Shown here: piece by piece, positions 32,788 through 43,582 of the stretch
Layout of the letters: each line of letters opens with the position of its first letter
Position numbering within the stretch: position 1 is the stretch's first letter
Assembly (NCBI GenBank): GCA_032629725.1
Contig: JAFEVB010000004.1
Span: 1,736,001-1,800,000 of the forward strand
Direction: 5' to 3'
From: Gremmenia infestans
Lineage: Eukaryota; Ascomycota; Leotiomycetes; Helotiales; Hamatocanthoscyphaceae
Length of the DNA: 64,000 nucleotides
The notes under the pieces: generated by a model
What the model was told of the DNA's origin: nothing
What the model saw: only the letters and a program-made list of their open reading frames with translations
Database searches by the model: none
Position numbers and translations under genes: made by a program

Positions 32788-33355
32788 ATGCCGCAGCCTT
32801 CGCCACCAACAACTCGACCCGCGGACGATATGGGAGACAGGATTCAACGAATGAAAAATGGCTGCCTTACCTGCAGATTACGGCGAAAGAAATGCAATGA
32901 GAGAATGCCTCACTGCACAGGGTGTGAGCGAAATGACTTGAAATGCACCTAGCTGATTCCTATCCAGCCAGTTGAAGTGTTGCTGCGAAGACTCAGAGGC
33001 AGCGGCTATTATTGAAAGGTGGCGCAAATACAGTTCCATCGAGAAAAAAAAGGAAGTCATCACAAGACGATGGAATGGTAGCAAGCGTTGGAAGTCAAAA
33101 TGTAGCCCGCGGTCCGGTCACAATTCAGCTTGTGTGCACTTTGGACATCTGGCTTGGCAGTTTGTCTTTACGCCTCCCGAATACCAGCGAGGTTTCCTCG
33201 CAACCGTCCTCACGTCTTCTTTTCCAGCATTATCTACATAAGACAGTCGATTGTCTGTCATGCTTAGATAATGCCGTTCGTTACTCCTCTTGTTACAGAC
33301 ATCATGCCGATTGCACTATCACACAATCTTATAACGCAAGCCGTCCTTACTCTGA
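32788..33355 (+). pseudogene. Broken Zn2Cys6 transcription factor (Fungal_trans_2 type)
   Basis: The ATG at 32788 leads to a complete zinc cluster (CLTCRLRRKKC, then CTGCERNDLKC), spacing C-2-C-6-C-6-C-2-C-6-C, followed one codon later by a TAG at 32950. In another frame the sequence resumes as the start of a Fungal_trans_2 domain (LLFQHYLHKTVDCLSCLDN at about 33210-33270). It then shifts again by one base into PFVTPLVTDIMPIALSHNLI and AVLTLSGC, which ends near 33365. The 'll-HY---ta', 'NPF-t-l-plA', 'L--AvLalSg' order is the beginning of that domain; the remaining about 300 residues are absent. Only a finger peptide of 54 residues could still be made. Confidence 0.75.
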
Positions 33356-33970
33356 GCGGATGCTTTTCGTCGGATACCAAATCACCAATATCTTTATCTT
33401 CATGTTCAATTTTCTTAGAACGATTTCTTCCGGCTCTCAATTTATTCAGCATGTATTTCTCAGTAACAACTCTTATCATTATCTTCGTCACCGTTCTAGC
33501 TGCCTCGCATACCAAACAACCTTATACGTCTTCTTCATGTCCGGAATGGTCAGTGCAAAGTGGGGATTCAGCTGTCTCGACGCATTTACACATATGGCTG
33601 AGGAAGTTCCAGACCCACGTCGCAATACACCGAAGGCTTTACTCGCCACCGTTATCACTGGAATAGCCACATCTTGGCCTTATGTTCTCGACCTAGGATG
33701 TTATGGCCATTATCGAGACTCCTACAACCGCACCTTCCCTGGAACTCTTCCGTCAAGCAATAGGTATACAGCGGGCGCTGTTGCATTATGATTTCTACTA
33801 ATTATCGTGTTTATTGGTGCCGTATACTCTATTCATACCTAGCAAAGTCGTGTGGCATGGTCTTTGCAAGGGACAATGGGTGGCCTTTCAGTCGACACAT
33901 AGCGAAAGTACTACCATAATCAATCGACGTCCCTATATATAAATTAAAGCATATCTAGAGTTGGGAATAG
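33356..33970 (+). pseudogene. Broken APC-superfamily permease (amino acid/choline/GABA type), 5' truncated
   Basis: Directly after the truncated regulator the three forward frames together read as a yeast-type amino-acid permease from mid protein. The pieces in order are FVGYQITNIFIFMFNF, then a shift, ERFLPALNLFSMYFSV and LIIIFVTVLAASH. The frame shifts back to MSGMVSAKWGFSCLDAFTHM, then AEEVPDPRRNTPKALLATVI. After another shift come IIETPTTAPSLELFRQAIG, IHT-QSRVAWSL with a stop between, and RDNGWPFSRHIAKVLP near 33870-33920. 'CLDa-tHmaEEv--P-r--PkaiLatv' is the signature around helix 6 of the choline/GABA permease group. At least four frame changes and two stops make this a clear pseudogene; helices 1-3 and the C-terminus are missing. 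Confidence 0.75.
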
Positions 33971-34760
33971 TTACAGATACGCGACGCGACGTGACACGTC
34001 TAAAAGTGACTTGAATTCGCTATTTGTGTTAGCGGGGCCATAAATCACTGTTCGCGCACTAACTCCTATATAATATTTGCTTATGCATTTTATACTTTAT
34101 CGGATTCTTCCCAAACTGGCTCGAGGATTTTTTGAGCAACCCCAAGTTGGTAACCCCAACGTTTACTCCGAGGTCCCTACCCCACATTCAGTCGCACCCC
34201 TGCTAGCCCTCTGATTAGCTTTACGAGTGATGGGCATATTCTCAAAGAGACCAATTAAGTAGCAGCTTTCTCCTCGCACTCGCACTCGCACTCGCAGTCG
34301 TATTCGCACTCGTACCCGCATAGCAGCGTGCGCCCCCTCAATCCTTAAGATTGCCGAAGTTTATAGGGAGTCACCATGCAGCTGCGTATTCAAGTACAGG
34401 CTGCTATTATGCCTTTAAGGTCAAAAAATCTAAAAGTTGGACATGTTCTTGGTAACTTTGATTTGTTGACTTATTGATGATAAATGTTAGACTTTTCAAG
34501 AGGGGTTTTATAGGATTTGAGCCTATATGTTCAGAACGATAGACATTGCGGCCCAGCGGTAGACTTTTCCTAATTTACCACGGACCACGCTATAAAGGTC
34601 ATAGGGACACGATTAAAGCACTTATACCCCGTAACAATCTCCACACTTCACGTTCCAACGATATCTTTTGCCGACCACCCACTTTTTTGAAACTATAACA
34701 GCTTTCCTTCCCCAGTCACTCAAGCACCTGAAATTGTCACTTCATTTTATCATATTCACT
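33971..34760. other. Intergenic region upstream of the SDR gene
   Basis: No gene. Holds the hexamer tandem repeat at 34273-34320 and a pyrimidine-rich stretch just before 34761. Confidence 0.45.
34273..34320. repeat. Hexanucleotide tandem repeat (CTCGCA)n, imperfect
   Basis: About eight units of CTCGCA, the last ones diverged (GTCGTATTCGCA, CTCGTACCCGCA). No coding frame is associated with it. Confidence 0.8.
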
Positions 34761-35684
34761 ATGGCGAGCCTTCTACGAAACCCAGTCCCAATGAATCTCC
34801 TCTGCGGGAAGAGTTCCCTCGGAATGGTCCTTCGAAACAACGGGGTGATAAGAACAATCAGCAAACCTCACTCTCGATGTTTCTCCGCCAAATCGCCCCT
34901 CTTCAAACAGCTAGAGTCGAAGCGGATTATCGTCACGGGTGGTGCTCAGGGCATAGGCGAGAGTATCGTGCGTGCCTACGCCGCCGAGGGAGCAACGGTC
35001 ACGTCCATGGATATAAAAGACTCACTCGGAACCAAAGTAGCTGGGGAGTGCACATCAACAGGACCAGGATCAGTCTCATACATGTCTCTAGACGTTGGTT
35101 CCAAGAGCGCAGTCCTATCTGCCTTTGCCGAAGCAACCAAAAAGATGGGGGGCCTCGATGTTATGGTTAATGTCGCGGGCATCCAGAAGCACGCGCCTTC
35201 GCATGACTTTGATGAAGAATTCCTCGAGCGGATTACGAGAATCAACCTCTACGGGACCCTGTTTACGAACGGAGCCGCTTACCAGCTTATGAAAGAGGGT
35301 GGGAAAGGCGGTGCTATTATCAATTTCGGATCCGAGGCTGGACTGACGGCGGAAACTGGCAATACCCTCTACGGGATGACCAAAGGCGCCGTCCATAACT
35401 GGACTCGTAGTGTGGCAAGAGAGTGGGGTCCAGCTGGTGTCAGGGTCAATGCAGTCCTGCCTTATGTGGCTACTCCTATGTATTATGGTTTCCGTAATGC
35501 TTTGAGTCCTGAAGAGTTAGTAGCGCATGACAAGCAGTTGAAGGAACAATTCCCCCTGGGTGGGAATTTGGGAGATCCAGCAAAGGATTTAGCCCCCGTT
35601 ATGGTGTTTTTGGCGAGTGACGCCTCGCACTGGATGACAGGACAATTGTTCCCTGTAGATGGAGGTTTCGTTGCTGTGCGATAG
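34761..35684 (+). CDS. Short-chain dehydrogenase/reductase with probable mitochondrial presequence
   Basis: Single exon, 307 residues. Residues 1-50 are rich in Arg, Ser and Leu, with no acidic residues in the first 40 (RNPVPMNLLCGKSS, VIRTISKPHSRCF), a likely mitochondrial targeting sequence. The classical SDR core follows: nucleotide motif TGGAQGIG (about 58-65), MDI after strand 2 with the Asp that favours NAD(H), VNVAG (about 128), catalytic Ser in INFGSEAG, catalytic YGMTK and the C-terminal LFPVDGGF. All catalytic residues are intact. The substrate cannot be told; 3-oxoacyl-reductase-like and sugar/alcohol dehydrogenases share this pattern. The ATG at 34761 was preferred over an in-frame codon 93 bases upstream. 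Confidence 0.88.
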   Translation: MASLLRNPVPMNLLCGKSSLGMVLRNNGVIRTISKPHSRCFSAKSPLFKQLESKRIIVTGGAQGIGESIVRAYAAEGATVTSMDIKDSLGTKVAGECTSTGPGSVSYMSLDVGSKSAVLSAFAEATKKMGGLDVMVNVAGIQKHAPSHDFDEEFLERITRINLYGTLFTNGAAYQLMKEGGKGGAIINFGSEAGLTAETGNTLYGMTKGAVHNWTRSVAREWGPAGVRVNAVLPYVATPMYYGFRNALSPEELVAHDKQLKEQFPLGGNLGDPAKDLAPVMVFLASDASHWMTGQLFPVDGGFVAVR

Positions 35685-36902
35685 ATATCAGTTGTATCAT
35701 AGAGAATGGTTGGTTGTAATCCACCAGCCTACGCCTAATCCGAGTCTGTAACAAAAATACCTTGATCACTTGCTTTTATCTTCGATCTTCGCTTGCACAG
35801 CATTTGGCGGCGCTTTACAAATTTGCGAAGGAACGAGAGATGGTGTCGGATTCTCAAGGACCGTTTCGAAGTGGTCTTGATTAAGCGGTTAAGCCTCTAG
35901 GACGACTTCATTCACTGGAGAATAAAAGTGACAGAAGAGAACCTGCCTTAGAAAGATTCGATACAAGCCCAGGAAGGCGAAAGGAAGAAAGAAAAACAAA
36001 CTTGATAGGGACGTTTTGCAGAATGCCGTAACTGTAAGTTTTCTTTTGGGGATTCTTTTGGGGGTGGGGGAGGGTTGGAGTATCACAACCCTTCAGAGCG
36101 CACTGGACTAAGCCTAACGGTGCTGATTATTCTAAGAACTTGTTTCTTTCGAAATTTCCGTCTAGCCATCCATGATACTCCCCGCCAATGAATTCTTGAA
36201 ATAATTTGCCTTATAGCAAAAGCTATAAAAGCAATTGGAGCATGCCGGGTTGCAACCCTTGCAACCGTGGCGGGATATGTCTAGCATTCTACCACAATGG
36301 GCATCATCTGGGGAAGAACATACTAGGGGAATATGGCGACCTGAAAATGACGAGCAGAGAGGCCACTGAAAACTCCCTGCGCGGCTAGAAGCAAGCATGT
36401 CTTCCTAACTAGGAACATTTAGCGGGGATAAGAAGAAAGCCGGAACATGTACTGTCATCTAGACACTTGCTGTCAAGGAAAGGTTTGTAGTTATTAATGA
36501 CTTCATATGATCTGCGGGTCCTGGCCTAGAAAGATGTGTAGGTGTCGATGGAACAATCCATGGCAGCAAGTGGTACATTTTGACTCAAGAGTGTAAAGCA
36601 TAAAATGGAATAAACATGGCACCGATGAAAGAAACAGCACTGAAAGGTTAAGGTCTCTGCGGAGTTGAACGGTTCTAAAAGCAAGGACGACCTAAAATGA
36701 TATCGAGAACGATCTGGAAAACACTTCAGCAATCGGAGCGTCGCTCGAATGAGTGTCCAACAGATGAACACCCGACACATAAATCATACAGGCGTCTAAT
36801 ACAAGTATTGATACATATCCCAGTGTTTGGAAACTCCATCTATATGCCAAAATGTCTCAAAAACGCCTTTTATCCGCCATCTTCAAGCACTAATCTGCTT
36901 CC
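35685..36902. other. Intergenic region
   Basis: 1.2 kb with no supported gene. A cysteine-containing minus frame at 36162-36398 has no signal peptide or homologous look and is probably chance. Confidence 0.45.
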
Positions 36903-37622
36903 CTACATTCGTGACTCCATCCTATCCCCGTGCACCGTCACCCCCTGCCCATCCAACAGCTTCCTCGCCCGAACCTCAAACGCCTCAATCATAATGCCCG
37001 CCACCTTCGGCGCAACCGCCTTACTAAGTGCCGCATACAGGGGATTCGAAAACTGAAAGTCAAGACTGAGATGGACCTCCGTCCGATCCTTCGCTGGCTC
37101 CTCCGTATGATCCGTCTGCGGTCGTCCCGTCGGTGGCTTATAATGAAATGGTTGAACCCTCCATTGCGTATTTATCGACTGGAAAATACCATTTGCTATC
37201 GCCGGACTATCAAATGTCTCTTTATGGTGCTCTAAATCTGCCCTCGGAAGACTAGTTACTGCTTCTCCCCCAAGAGCTTCCACAATCGAACCCGGTACGC
37301 AGAATAGACGCGATGTGAATGTTTCTTCATAGCCGCCCCAGCCAACCTTCAGGTCTGCTTCTGAGGGCCAGCGTTTGCCGTCTTTGTCGGGGGCGGACCA
37401 TTTTGTGACGCGCGAGGCGAGGCAGTAGGGGAGGAAGCTGGAGTAGCTGTCGATGTCTGCAATGAGGGTGTAGAGGCTTTTGGAGTTGTAAGGGAGGATG
37501 CGGGTTGCTGTGAGGGTTTGGGCTTCGGTTCCTGGGAGGGTTATGAAACTCCGAGAAGCTGAAGGTTGTCGAAGGGAGTGGAGTATTGGTTGCGGTCGAA
37601 GGGTTCGGAGGACTTTCGACAT
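36903..37622 (-). CDS. COQ10: Coq10, coenzyme Q-binding START-domain protein
   Basis: Single exon, 239 residues from the ATG at 37622; an in-frame ATG at 37712 would extend it by 30 residues. Residues 1-40 are Arg/Ser-rich without acids (TLRPQPILHSLRQPSASRSF), a mitochondrial presequence. The START/polyketide-cyclase fold follows: RILPYNSKSLYTLIADIDSY, SSFLPYCLASRVT, LKVGWGGYEETFTSR, then STQWRV-like INTQWRVQPF, HLSLDFQFSNPLYAALS and a C-terminal amphipathic helix MIEAFEVRA. This order is diagnostic for Coq10, the matrix protein that binds ubiquinone and is needed for efficient respiration and Q synthesis. An acidic/Pro insertion (RPQTDHTEEPAKDR) lies between strands, usual in filamentous fungi. 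It is divergent from the tRNA methyltransferase gene. Confidence 0.92.
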   Translation of the reverse strand: MSKVLRTLRPQPILHSLRQPSASRSFITLPGTEAQTLTATRILPYNSKSLYTLIADIDSYSSFLPYCLASRVTKWSAPDKDGKRWPSEADLKVGWGGYEETFTSRLFCVPGSIVEALGGEAVTSLPRADLEHHKETFDSPAIANGIFQSINTQWRVQPFHYKPPTGRPQTDHTEEPAKDRTEVHLSLDFQFSNPLYAALSKAVAPKVAGIMIEAFEVRARKLLDGQGVTVHGDRMESRM

Positions 37623-37966
37623 GATGGAGGTACTGGAGGTTACCTGTGATAGCAATTGAAGGAATTTGAAGGCAGAAAAACGGAGTTTAAGAAAATCAAT
37701 GTCTATATCCAAACTGCATAACGATTGATGAGAAAGAAAATAATGAGTGGATCGTTTTCAGTACTCGTGCCGTCATTGATATAAAAGGCATCCGAGGTCT
37801 AGCTTCCAAAATCTCAGGTACCCAGTTAGCGCTGGCAGAAAGTCCTCACCGCCTTTCGCGGGCTACACAACTTTTTTTTCTCGCGACCTCCAAGAATTTT
37901 CCCACCTCGACAACCACAAACATTGCAACTCGATCTCCCAAGTTCTACATTCTCATAGAATCAAAC
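37623..37966. promoter_or_regulatory. Divergent promoter between COQ10 and the METTL2-like gene
   Basis: 344 bp between opposite ATGs, rich in short A and T tracts, with TTTTTTTTCTCGCGACC near 37871. Likely a shared constitutive promoter. Confidence 0.5.
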
Positions 37967-39196
37967 ATGGAGTCGAGTTCAAGTAACGGTGAGGCTGTTC
38001 TGGTCCAAGACCTCTCTGCATTGACGGTCAAGGACTCACCCGCAGCAACTGAGCCTCCACAACCAGTTGCTCCGCATCGCTCGCACGATCCAGAGAACAA
38101 CATGAAGAGAAGCGACCCTTTTCAATTTGGCTCTCGTTATCTCAATCAGGAAGACAATGTCTTCGAGTTCAATGCATGGGATCATGTAGAGACTGACGAT
38201 ACTTACAAAGAGTATGCAGAACAGCAATACGCCAAGCAGCGCGAAGCTCCCGTCTCGGATTTTGACAAAAGTAAGCTTCTCCTGTTCATACTGTTGCACC
38301 TCCCTTCCCCTGCATCCTGATGATTTGATTACGCATAGTTCATCTGAGGCTACTACCCATGAATGAAACAATACACGCAATGTCTTTCGCTCCTATCTGA
38401 ATTGCTCTTTCAATACCCCACTTATATCACTTTCCATGTCAGGATCTGTACTGACAATCCCAAAGCAAGATTCAATTCCGACCCCGCAAAATGGTGGAAC
38501 AATTTCTACAAAAACAACACCGCAAACTTCTTTAAAGACCGCAAATGGCTGCAGCAAGAATTTCCTGTCCTGACAACCATTACCCAGCCATCGGCAGGTC
38601 TTATTACGCTCCTTGAAGTAGGTGCAGGAGCTGGCAATACTGCATACCCTATCCTTGCGCACAATGCGAATCCTGGCTTGAAGATACATGCCTGTGATTT
38701 CTCCAAGAAGTCCGTGGAAGTTATACGAGCAAATGATGCATATGATACCAAGAATATACAAGCTGATGTCTGGGATGTCGCTGGCTCTGAACTACCACCT
38801 GGACTTGGTGATGAGAGTGTGGATGTCGTGATCATGATATTTATCTTCTCCGCTCTCTCGCCCTCACAATGGGATCAAGCCGTCCAAAACATCTACAAAG
38901 TGCTGAAACCCGGCGGCGAAGTTTTGTTCCGGGACTACGGCCGTGGAGACTTGGCTCAAGTGCGCTTCAAGAAAGGCAGGTATTTGGAGGAGAATTTCTA
39001 TATTCGTGGGGACGGCACAAGGGTTTATTTCTTTGAGAGGGACGAATTGGTGGAGGCTTGGACCGCGAAGGAGAGGTTTGAAGTTGTGGATATGGGCGTT
39101 GATAGGAGGTTACTTGTCAACAGGGCGAAGCAGTTGAAGATGTATCGCTGTTGGTTGCAGGGACGCTTCCGCAAACCGAACAAGAAACCTGCATGA
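37967..39196 (+). CDS. TRM140: tRNA(m3C32) methyltransferase, METTL2/Trm140 family
   Basis: Two exons, 37967-38270 and 38466-39196, give 344 residues; the intron (195 nt) has donor GTAAGC, a TACTGAC branch point and an AAG acceptor. After a disordered N-terminus come DPFQFGSRYL, DNVFEFNAWDHVE and FNSDPAKWWNNFYKNN, the family's conserved lead-in. The Rossmann core has motif I LEVGAGAGNTAYPIL, CDFSKKSVEVI, the VDVVIMIFIFSALSP block and LKPGGEVLFRDYGRGDLAQ, then ENFYIRGDGTRVYFF. All these are hallmarks of enzymes that methylate cytidine 32 in the anticodon loop of Thr and Ser tRNAs. Unlike budding-yeast Trm140 there is no actin-binding extension. The acceptor is the least certain part. Confidence 0.9.
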
Positions 39197-40325
39197 GGTA
39201 CGCTCGAGCTGAGAAGGTACATATTTTATGATCACCTAGACCGGCGGGGTCACTGCATGAACAACCTACAGGGTTCCTTGGGGGAAGGTTGGCGACGAGC
39301 TGCAGACTGTTGACAGGGCCTAGGAAGTTGAAGCTAATGGCCTGTTCCCCCAAAAGCCGCGTCGACATTAATTCCGAGATTGCAAAAGCCAGCAAGGTGC
39401 TGCGGAATTTCGAGAAGAGGCTTGACAAGCGGGAGTAGACTCAAGAGTCTGAAGGATGAGCAGGCGGGAGTACCCACCACGGTGGAAGGCACCCCTCGGT
39501 ACAAGTAGATATGCCAAAATTTATAAAATTATAACACATTCAAACATGTCTACTGTAGTCTTCTTTCCTCTTCCCCTTCTCCCATTCCTCCACAAACCAG
39601 TGGTTGCCTTAGACCCACATCAAACCATGTAATTCGCCATTCACTTTTCCTACAACAAGACATCGCATCCCTCTGGTTACCAGTACCAGGCAATATGTCT
39701 AATCTTTATAAGTGTTGTCGGAATTTGCACGGATAGGCATGAATGGTATATATTTCATACTCCATTCGGCTTGCAGCCACCGAAAGTTCAACCCAAGCAT
39801 CAAACTCGACCGTAGAGGGCACTGTACTAGGCACCATACAGAGTTTTTTCTCAAACACTGATCTTCTGGTATGATGTTCCTGAATACTTCCGAGCACCGC
39901 GCTGGTGAAATGCAGTCCGGCATCAAAGAACTGCAGCAGCATATGCCTTTTTTGTTTCTTTTGACAGCAACCCACATGTTGACAGTAAATATATTTACAT
40001 TCGTTCTTGATTTCCCCTACTTTTGATTCATGCTAGGAGCGATGGCGTTGAATTTTAGATTTCCACGCTCGTAGCTAAATTTGGAGATGTATGATGAGGA
40101 AGGTGGATGATGGACCGAGAGTGAGTATGATTAGAGAAAGAGACAAGAACTCTGCAGATATGAAGCAGCACAACTCCTTCCTATTTAAAGAAAGCAATAC
40201 CTAGGTACCTATACCAAACGACAAGTATACCCGTTGACCTAAGGCCGGCCCCCACTCGTTCCACACCCCCCAATTGTAGATGAATTACTCACGCGTGCCA
40301 GATCCATATAAAAACGCAAAAAAAA
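39197..40325. other. Intergenic region with a possible coding relic
   Basis: No intact gene. A plus-strand stretch at about 39330-39438 reads SRVDINSEIAKASKVLRNF and ends in a stop; it may be a fragment of an old gene but is too short to place. The rest (39440-40325) shows nothing coding. Confidence 0.4.
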
Positions 40326-40444
40326 ACATACAACAGTAGGTATTCGCTGGTGGTCACCCACCCAACTACTAATCTACCGCTTTGGAACTTGAGTATGGCA
40401 GAGCGGACGGGATGCCCTATTTTTTCCAAGCTATGGTCGTATGT
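40326..40444 (-). rRNA. 5S ribosomal RNA
   Basis: On the minus strand the 119-nt segment begins ACATACGACCATAG, contains CATCCCGTCCGCTCTGCC and TAGTAGTTGGGTGGGTGACC, and ends ACCAGCGAATAC...TGTTGTATGT. The 5' and 3' ends pair as helix I. TTGGAA near the 5' part pairs with TTCCAA (helix II/III side), so the divergence from textbook fungal 5S looks compensatory. A T-run directly downstream (A-run at 40319-40326 on the plus strand) is the RNA polymerase III terminator. Lone, dispersed 5S genes are usual in filamentous ascomycetes. The C-box segment GGGTGGGTGACC is intact. Confidence 0.93.
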
Positions 40445-41159
40445 GACAGCAATGCTCTTATTTCACTTCATATACTTATCCTGTCCTGCATAGCTTTGAG
40501 ATTTGAAGCCTACTATTGGATCTACTAGGCAGGCCCTTTCTTTATGACGCTTCTCGCAGTTGCGTTTAACAACCTAATTAAGATTCTAGAATATAAAATA
40601 GTACATTTTATCGAGGATGATGGCTCTAAGAAGGATGCAAAACAAAATACAACGATGAAATTGCTAGAGATGTAATAAGTGACTAGGGTTTCTTCTCGAA
40701 ATAGGAGATAACATAAGGACTTTCGATGGAGGAACGAGTGTCTGGAAAAGTACAAGAGTTGAAATGTCAATGGTGCGATGTTGTCGAAGTCCACACGATC
40801 TTCAAATAGTAGCGGCTCTAGGCTATTATGCATCTCCAAGAAATATTATATTGCATCAAGACCAATTTAAAATGCAAGTTTTCTGGTTAATAGGACAGCA
40901 GACATAACCTAGGAATCCGGCGATATAAAGGAGCAGGAGTGCGCTGTTTAGCTAAACATATGTATAATGTGGAAAAGGAATACTGGTCCCGCCCTAGAAG
41001 AAGGCGTGGTGTTTTGCACAACTGGCTCAGATAGGTCACCAGAAATTTTATTTTTGCGCGCAGCACATTTTCATCCTTGAACCAAAGTGAACTACAACTA
41101 AAATTACACACCACATAGATCTCCAATATCGACTCTATCCAGCGCAAAGATCTACAGAC
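40445..41159. other. Intergenic region between 5S rRNA and YTM1
   Basis: AT-rich, no supported gene. The right end is the YTM1 promoter. Confidence 0.45.
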
Positions 41160-42682
41160 ATGGCAGGTGTACCAGAAGAATCAAGCCGACAGGGCCAAGT
41201 CCAAGTGTATTTCAATACAGATTCGCCAGATATCGAGCTTCCCGAAGAAAAGAGACAGTTAATTGTACCTACCGGTATGCAAACCTCTGCAAAAGGCTCT
41301 CCATACTTGCTAACATCTATTCCCTGGTAGACGTCCGAAGATATGGCCTGTCTCAAATCCTCAACTCTGAGTCTATGCTCGATACCCCAGCGCCCATTCC
41401 ATTGGACTTCATAATCAACGGCACATTTCTTCGCACAACCCTCGACGAATATCTGACTGCGAATGGCTTGTCCTCTGAGACTACTGTGAATTTGCATTAT
41501 GTACGGAGTTTGATACCGCCGCTGTACGAAGCAAGCTTTGAGCATGACGACTGGATCAGCTGCGTGGATGTGCTGTCAGGAAGCTCGAGGGCAGGAACAT
41601 GGGATGGGCGCGAGGTTTTGGCTGGGCAAGAGCGCATATTGTCCGGTTCATATGATGGATTATTGCGGATTTGGAATAAATCGGGACAGGCGATTGCAAC
41701 ATCGGTCTCATCGAGCGCTGGAGGACATACGTCGAGTATCAAGTCCGCGAAATTTATCTCCCCAACACAAATCGCATCCTCTGCACTGGATCGAACTATT
41801 CGCATATGGAAGTATACAGAGGCCGAGGATCATTTCTCTGCTGAGCTGAAACCGGTGATGGAATTATATGGTCACAAGGGTGGCATAGACTCCATCGATG
41901 TCCACAGCCCTTCAAATCGCATACTCTCAGCATCTACCGACGGCAGCATTGGTCTTTGGACGACGCAAAAGTCCTCGGCTCCAGCTGCACCATCGAATAT
42001 GATTACATCCGGACCTACCGCAAAGAGAAGAAAGATCGCAACCTCAACATCAACCCCGCAGCGGGGTCCGCTTTCCCTCATCTCTTCGCATACAGCACCA
42101 GTCACAGCAGCAATCTTTAATCCTCTAGACTCGACAGTTGCCTACTCTGCATCCCAAGACCACACCATCAAGACTTTCGATCTTACGACTTCAGGTCTCG
42201 TCGATACACGGACGACATCCCATCCATTACTCTCCCTTACTGCTCTCCCTGGGATCAGCACACAGTTACTTGCAGCAGGAACAACCGCTCGCCACATCAC
42301 GCTTCTCGATCCCCGAATGTCCGCATCCTCTACCCAAATAATGACGCTTCGTGGCCACACCAACAAAATCGTCTCGCTCTCCCCTGACCCAGAGAGTAAT
42401 TGGGGACTGGTTTCAGGTAGTCACGATGGCACGTGCCGCGTATGGGATTTGAGAAGTTCGAGGCAAGGGACCAAGGACGAAGGTGGCGGATTGGTCGGCG
42501 AAGCTGTCTATGTCGTGGAACGAGAGAGCCAGAAGGGAGGAGCGAAGAGACCGGTTGGAGGAGAGGGTATCAAGGTGTTTGGTGTGGCTTGGGACAAGGA
42601 TGTTGGGATCGTTAGTGCGGGTGAGGATAGAATGGTGCAAATAAATAGAGGACGAGGTGTTACTAGAGCGGAAAGTCCGTAA
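41160..42682 (+). CDS. YTM1: Ytm1, WD40 ribosome-biogenesis factor
   Basis: Two exons, 41160-41274 and 41331-42682, close to 488 residues; donor GTATGC, acceptor GGTAG. The N-terminus (QVQVYFNTDSPDIELPEEKR, IVPTDVRRYGLSQILNS) is the NLE domain that docks on the MIDAS domain of the AAA ATPase Rea1. Seven WD repeats follow, visible as ILSGSYDGLLRIWNKSG, IASSALDRTIRIWKY, ILSASTDGSIGLWTT, AYSASQDHTIKTFDL and LVSGSHDGTCRVWDL. The protein ends GEDRMVQINRG as in other Ytm1 proteins. It works with Erb1 and Nop7 in the PeBoW complex for 27S pre-rRNA processing in the nucleolus. Length is close to yeast Ytm1 (460), with fungal insertions between blades. Confidence 0.95.
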
Positions 42683-43582
42683 AAGTAGAAAATAAATCCA
42701 GGGAGTCCTAGAATACTTTGCCTCAATCTACATGTATCCGAGAAATCAATGGATACCCGGTCTAACCTATGGATAATACACTAAAGCTATGTGACTTATA
42801 GAGAATAAAAATACAACCACCTTGATCAGCTCCCGGCGCCCGATAACCCCCCGGATTGACCTTAGTATCAATCATAAGCTCCAGGTCATGTTAGAAAAGC
42901 CGTTCGAAAACCCATCCATTATTTTTATCTCCTATTATGTTTGACGGCCTTCTTTTTAAAAATCGATATCAATTATAAGCCCTTAGGCTCTTCATCATGC
43001 TTCACTATACTAGACACAAAAGCGGTACATACTCTCATCGACTTTTAAGTTCTAAAGTCCCACGATACCTACTGTATCATACTCTAAATGACATGCCACT
43101 TGTTTTCGGTCTACTGGGGGCTTTTCATTTTCATAGGGACCGCTGTGAAACACTATAGGAGTTATACCTGAGCCGAGGCCAGCAAGGTCTACAAGCGAGT
43201 GCTATGAGCAAAAGAAAAGGGGGGTCAGATCACGTGTTCGGGGTATAAGTAACCTTCATCCGGTCTAATCAAGATGTTGAAATCCATATGAAATGATGTA
43301 CTACCTTGTTTATCTATGACACATAAATACTTTTTATAATTCTATACAATCAAAGGTCCTTTCAAAGATTCATAGTACTGATAGGTCAATTAGGCAGGCA
43401 ACCAGAAGAGGGCTGAAATCGCTTGCGTCAGCAAGACTAGCTGCATCGCATCGAATCGCGTCGCTCAAGAATAAATACCTACTTGTACCAATGTTCAGCA
43501 TCATAAACATTTAAACAGCAATTAAACCAACAGCCTACTTTTCTATCTAATCTAAGAATAAGAACAAGACCAACCAACAAAA
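42683..43582. other. Intergenic region
   Basis: 900 bp with no gene seen; AT-rich in the middle. Contains short repeated CATCGAATCGCGTCGC-type words near 43448-43466. Confidence 0.45.

Noticed and set aside
36162..36398. Cysteine-rich 78-codon minus frame, effector-like at first sight
   Set aside because: No signal peptide at the start and cysteine spacing irregular; flanking DNA has no promoter-like or splice features.
39330..39438. SRVDINSEIAKASKVLRNF reading, reminiscent of a SYLF-type N-terminus
   Set aside because: Only about 36 codons before a stop, with nothing matching afterwards; too short to name, kept only as a note in the intergenic entry.
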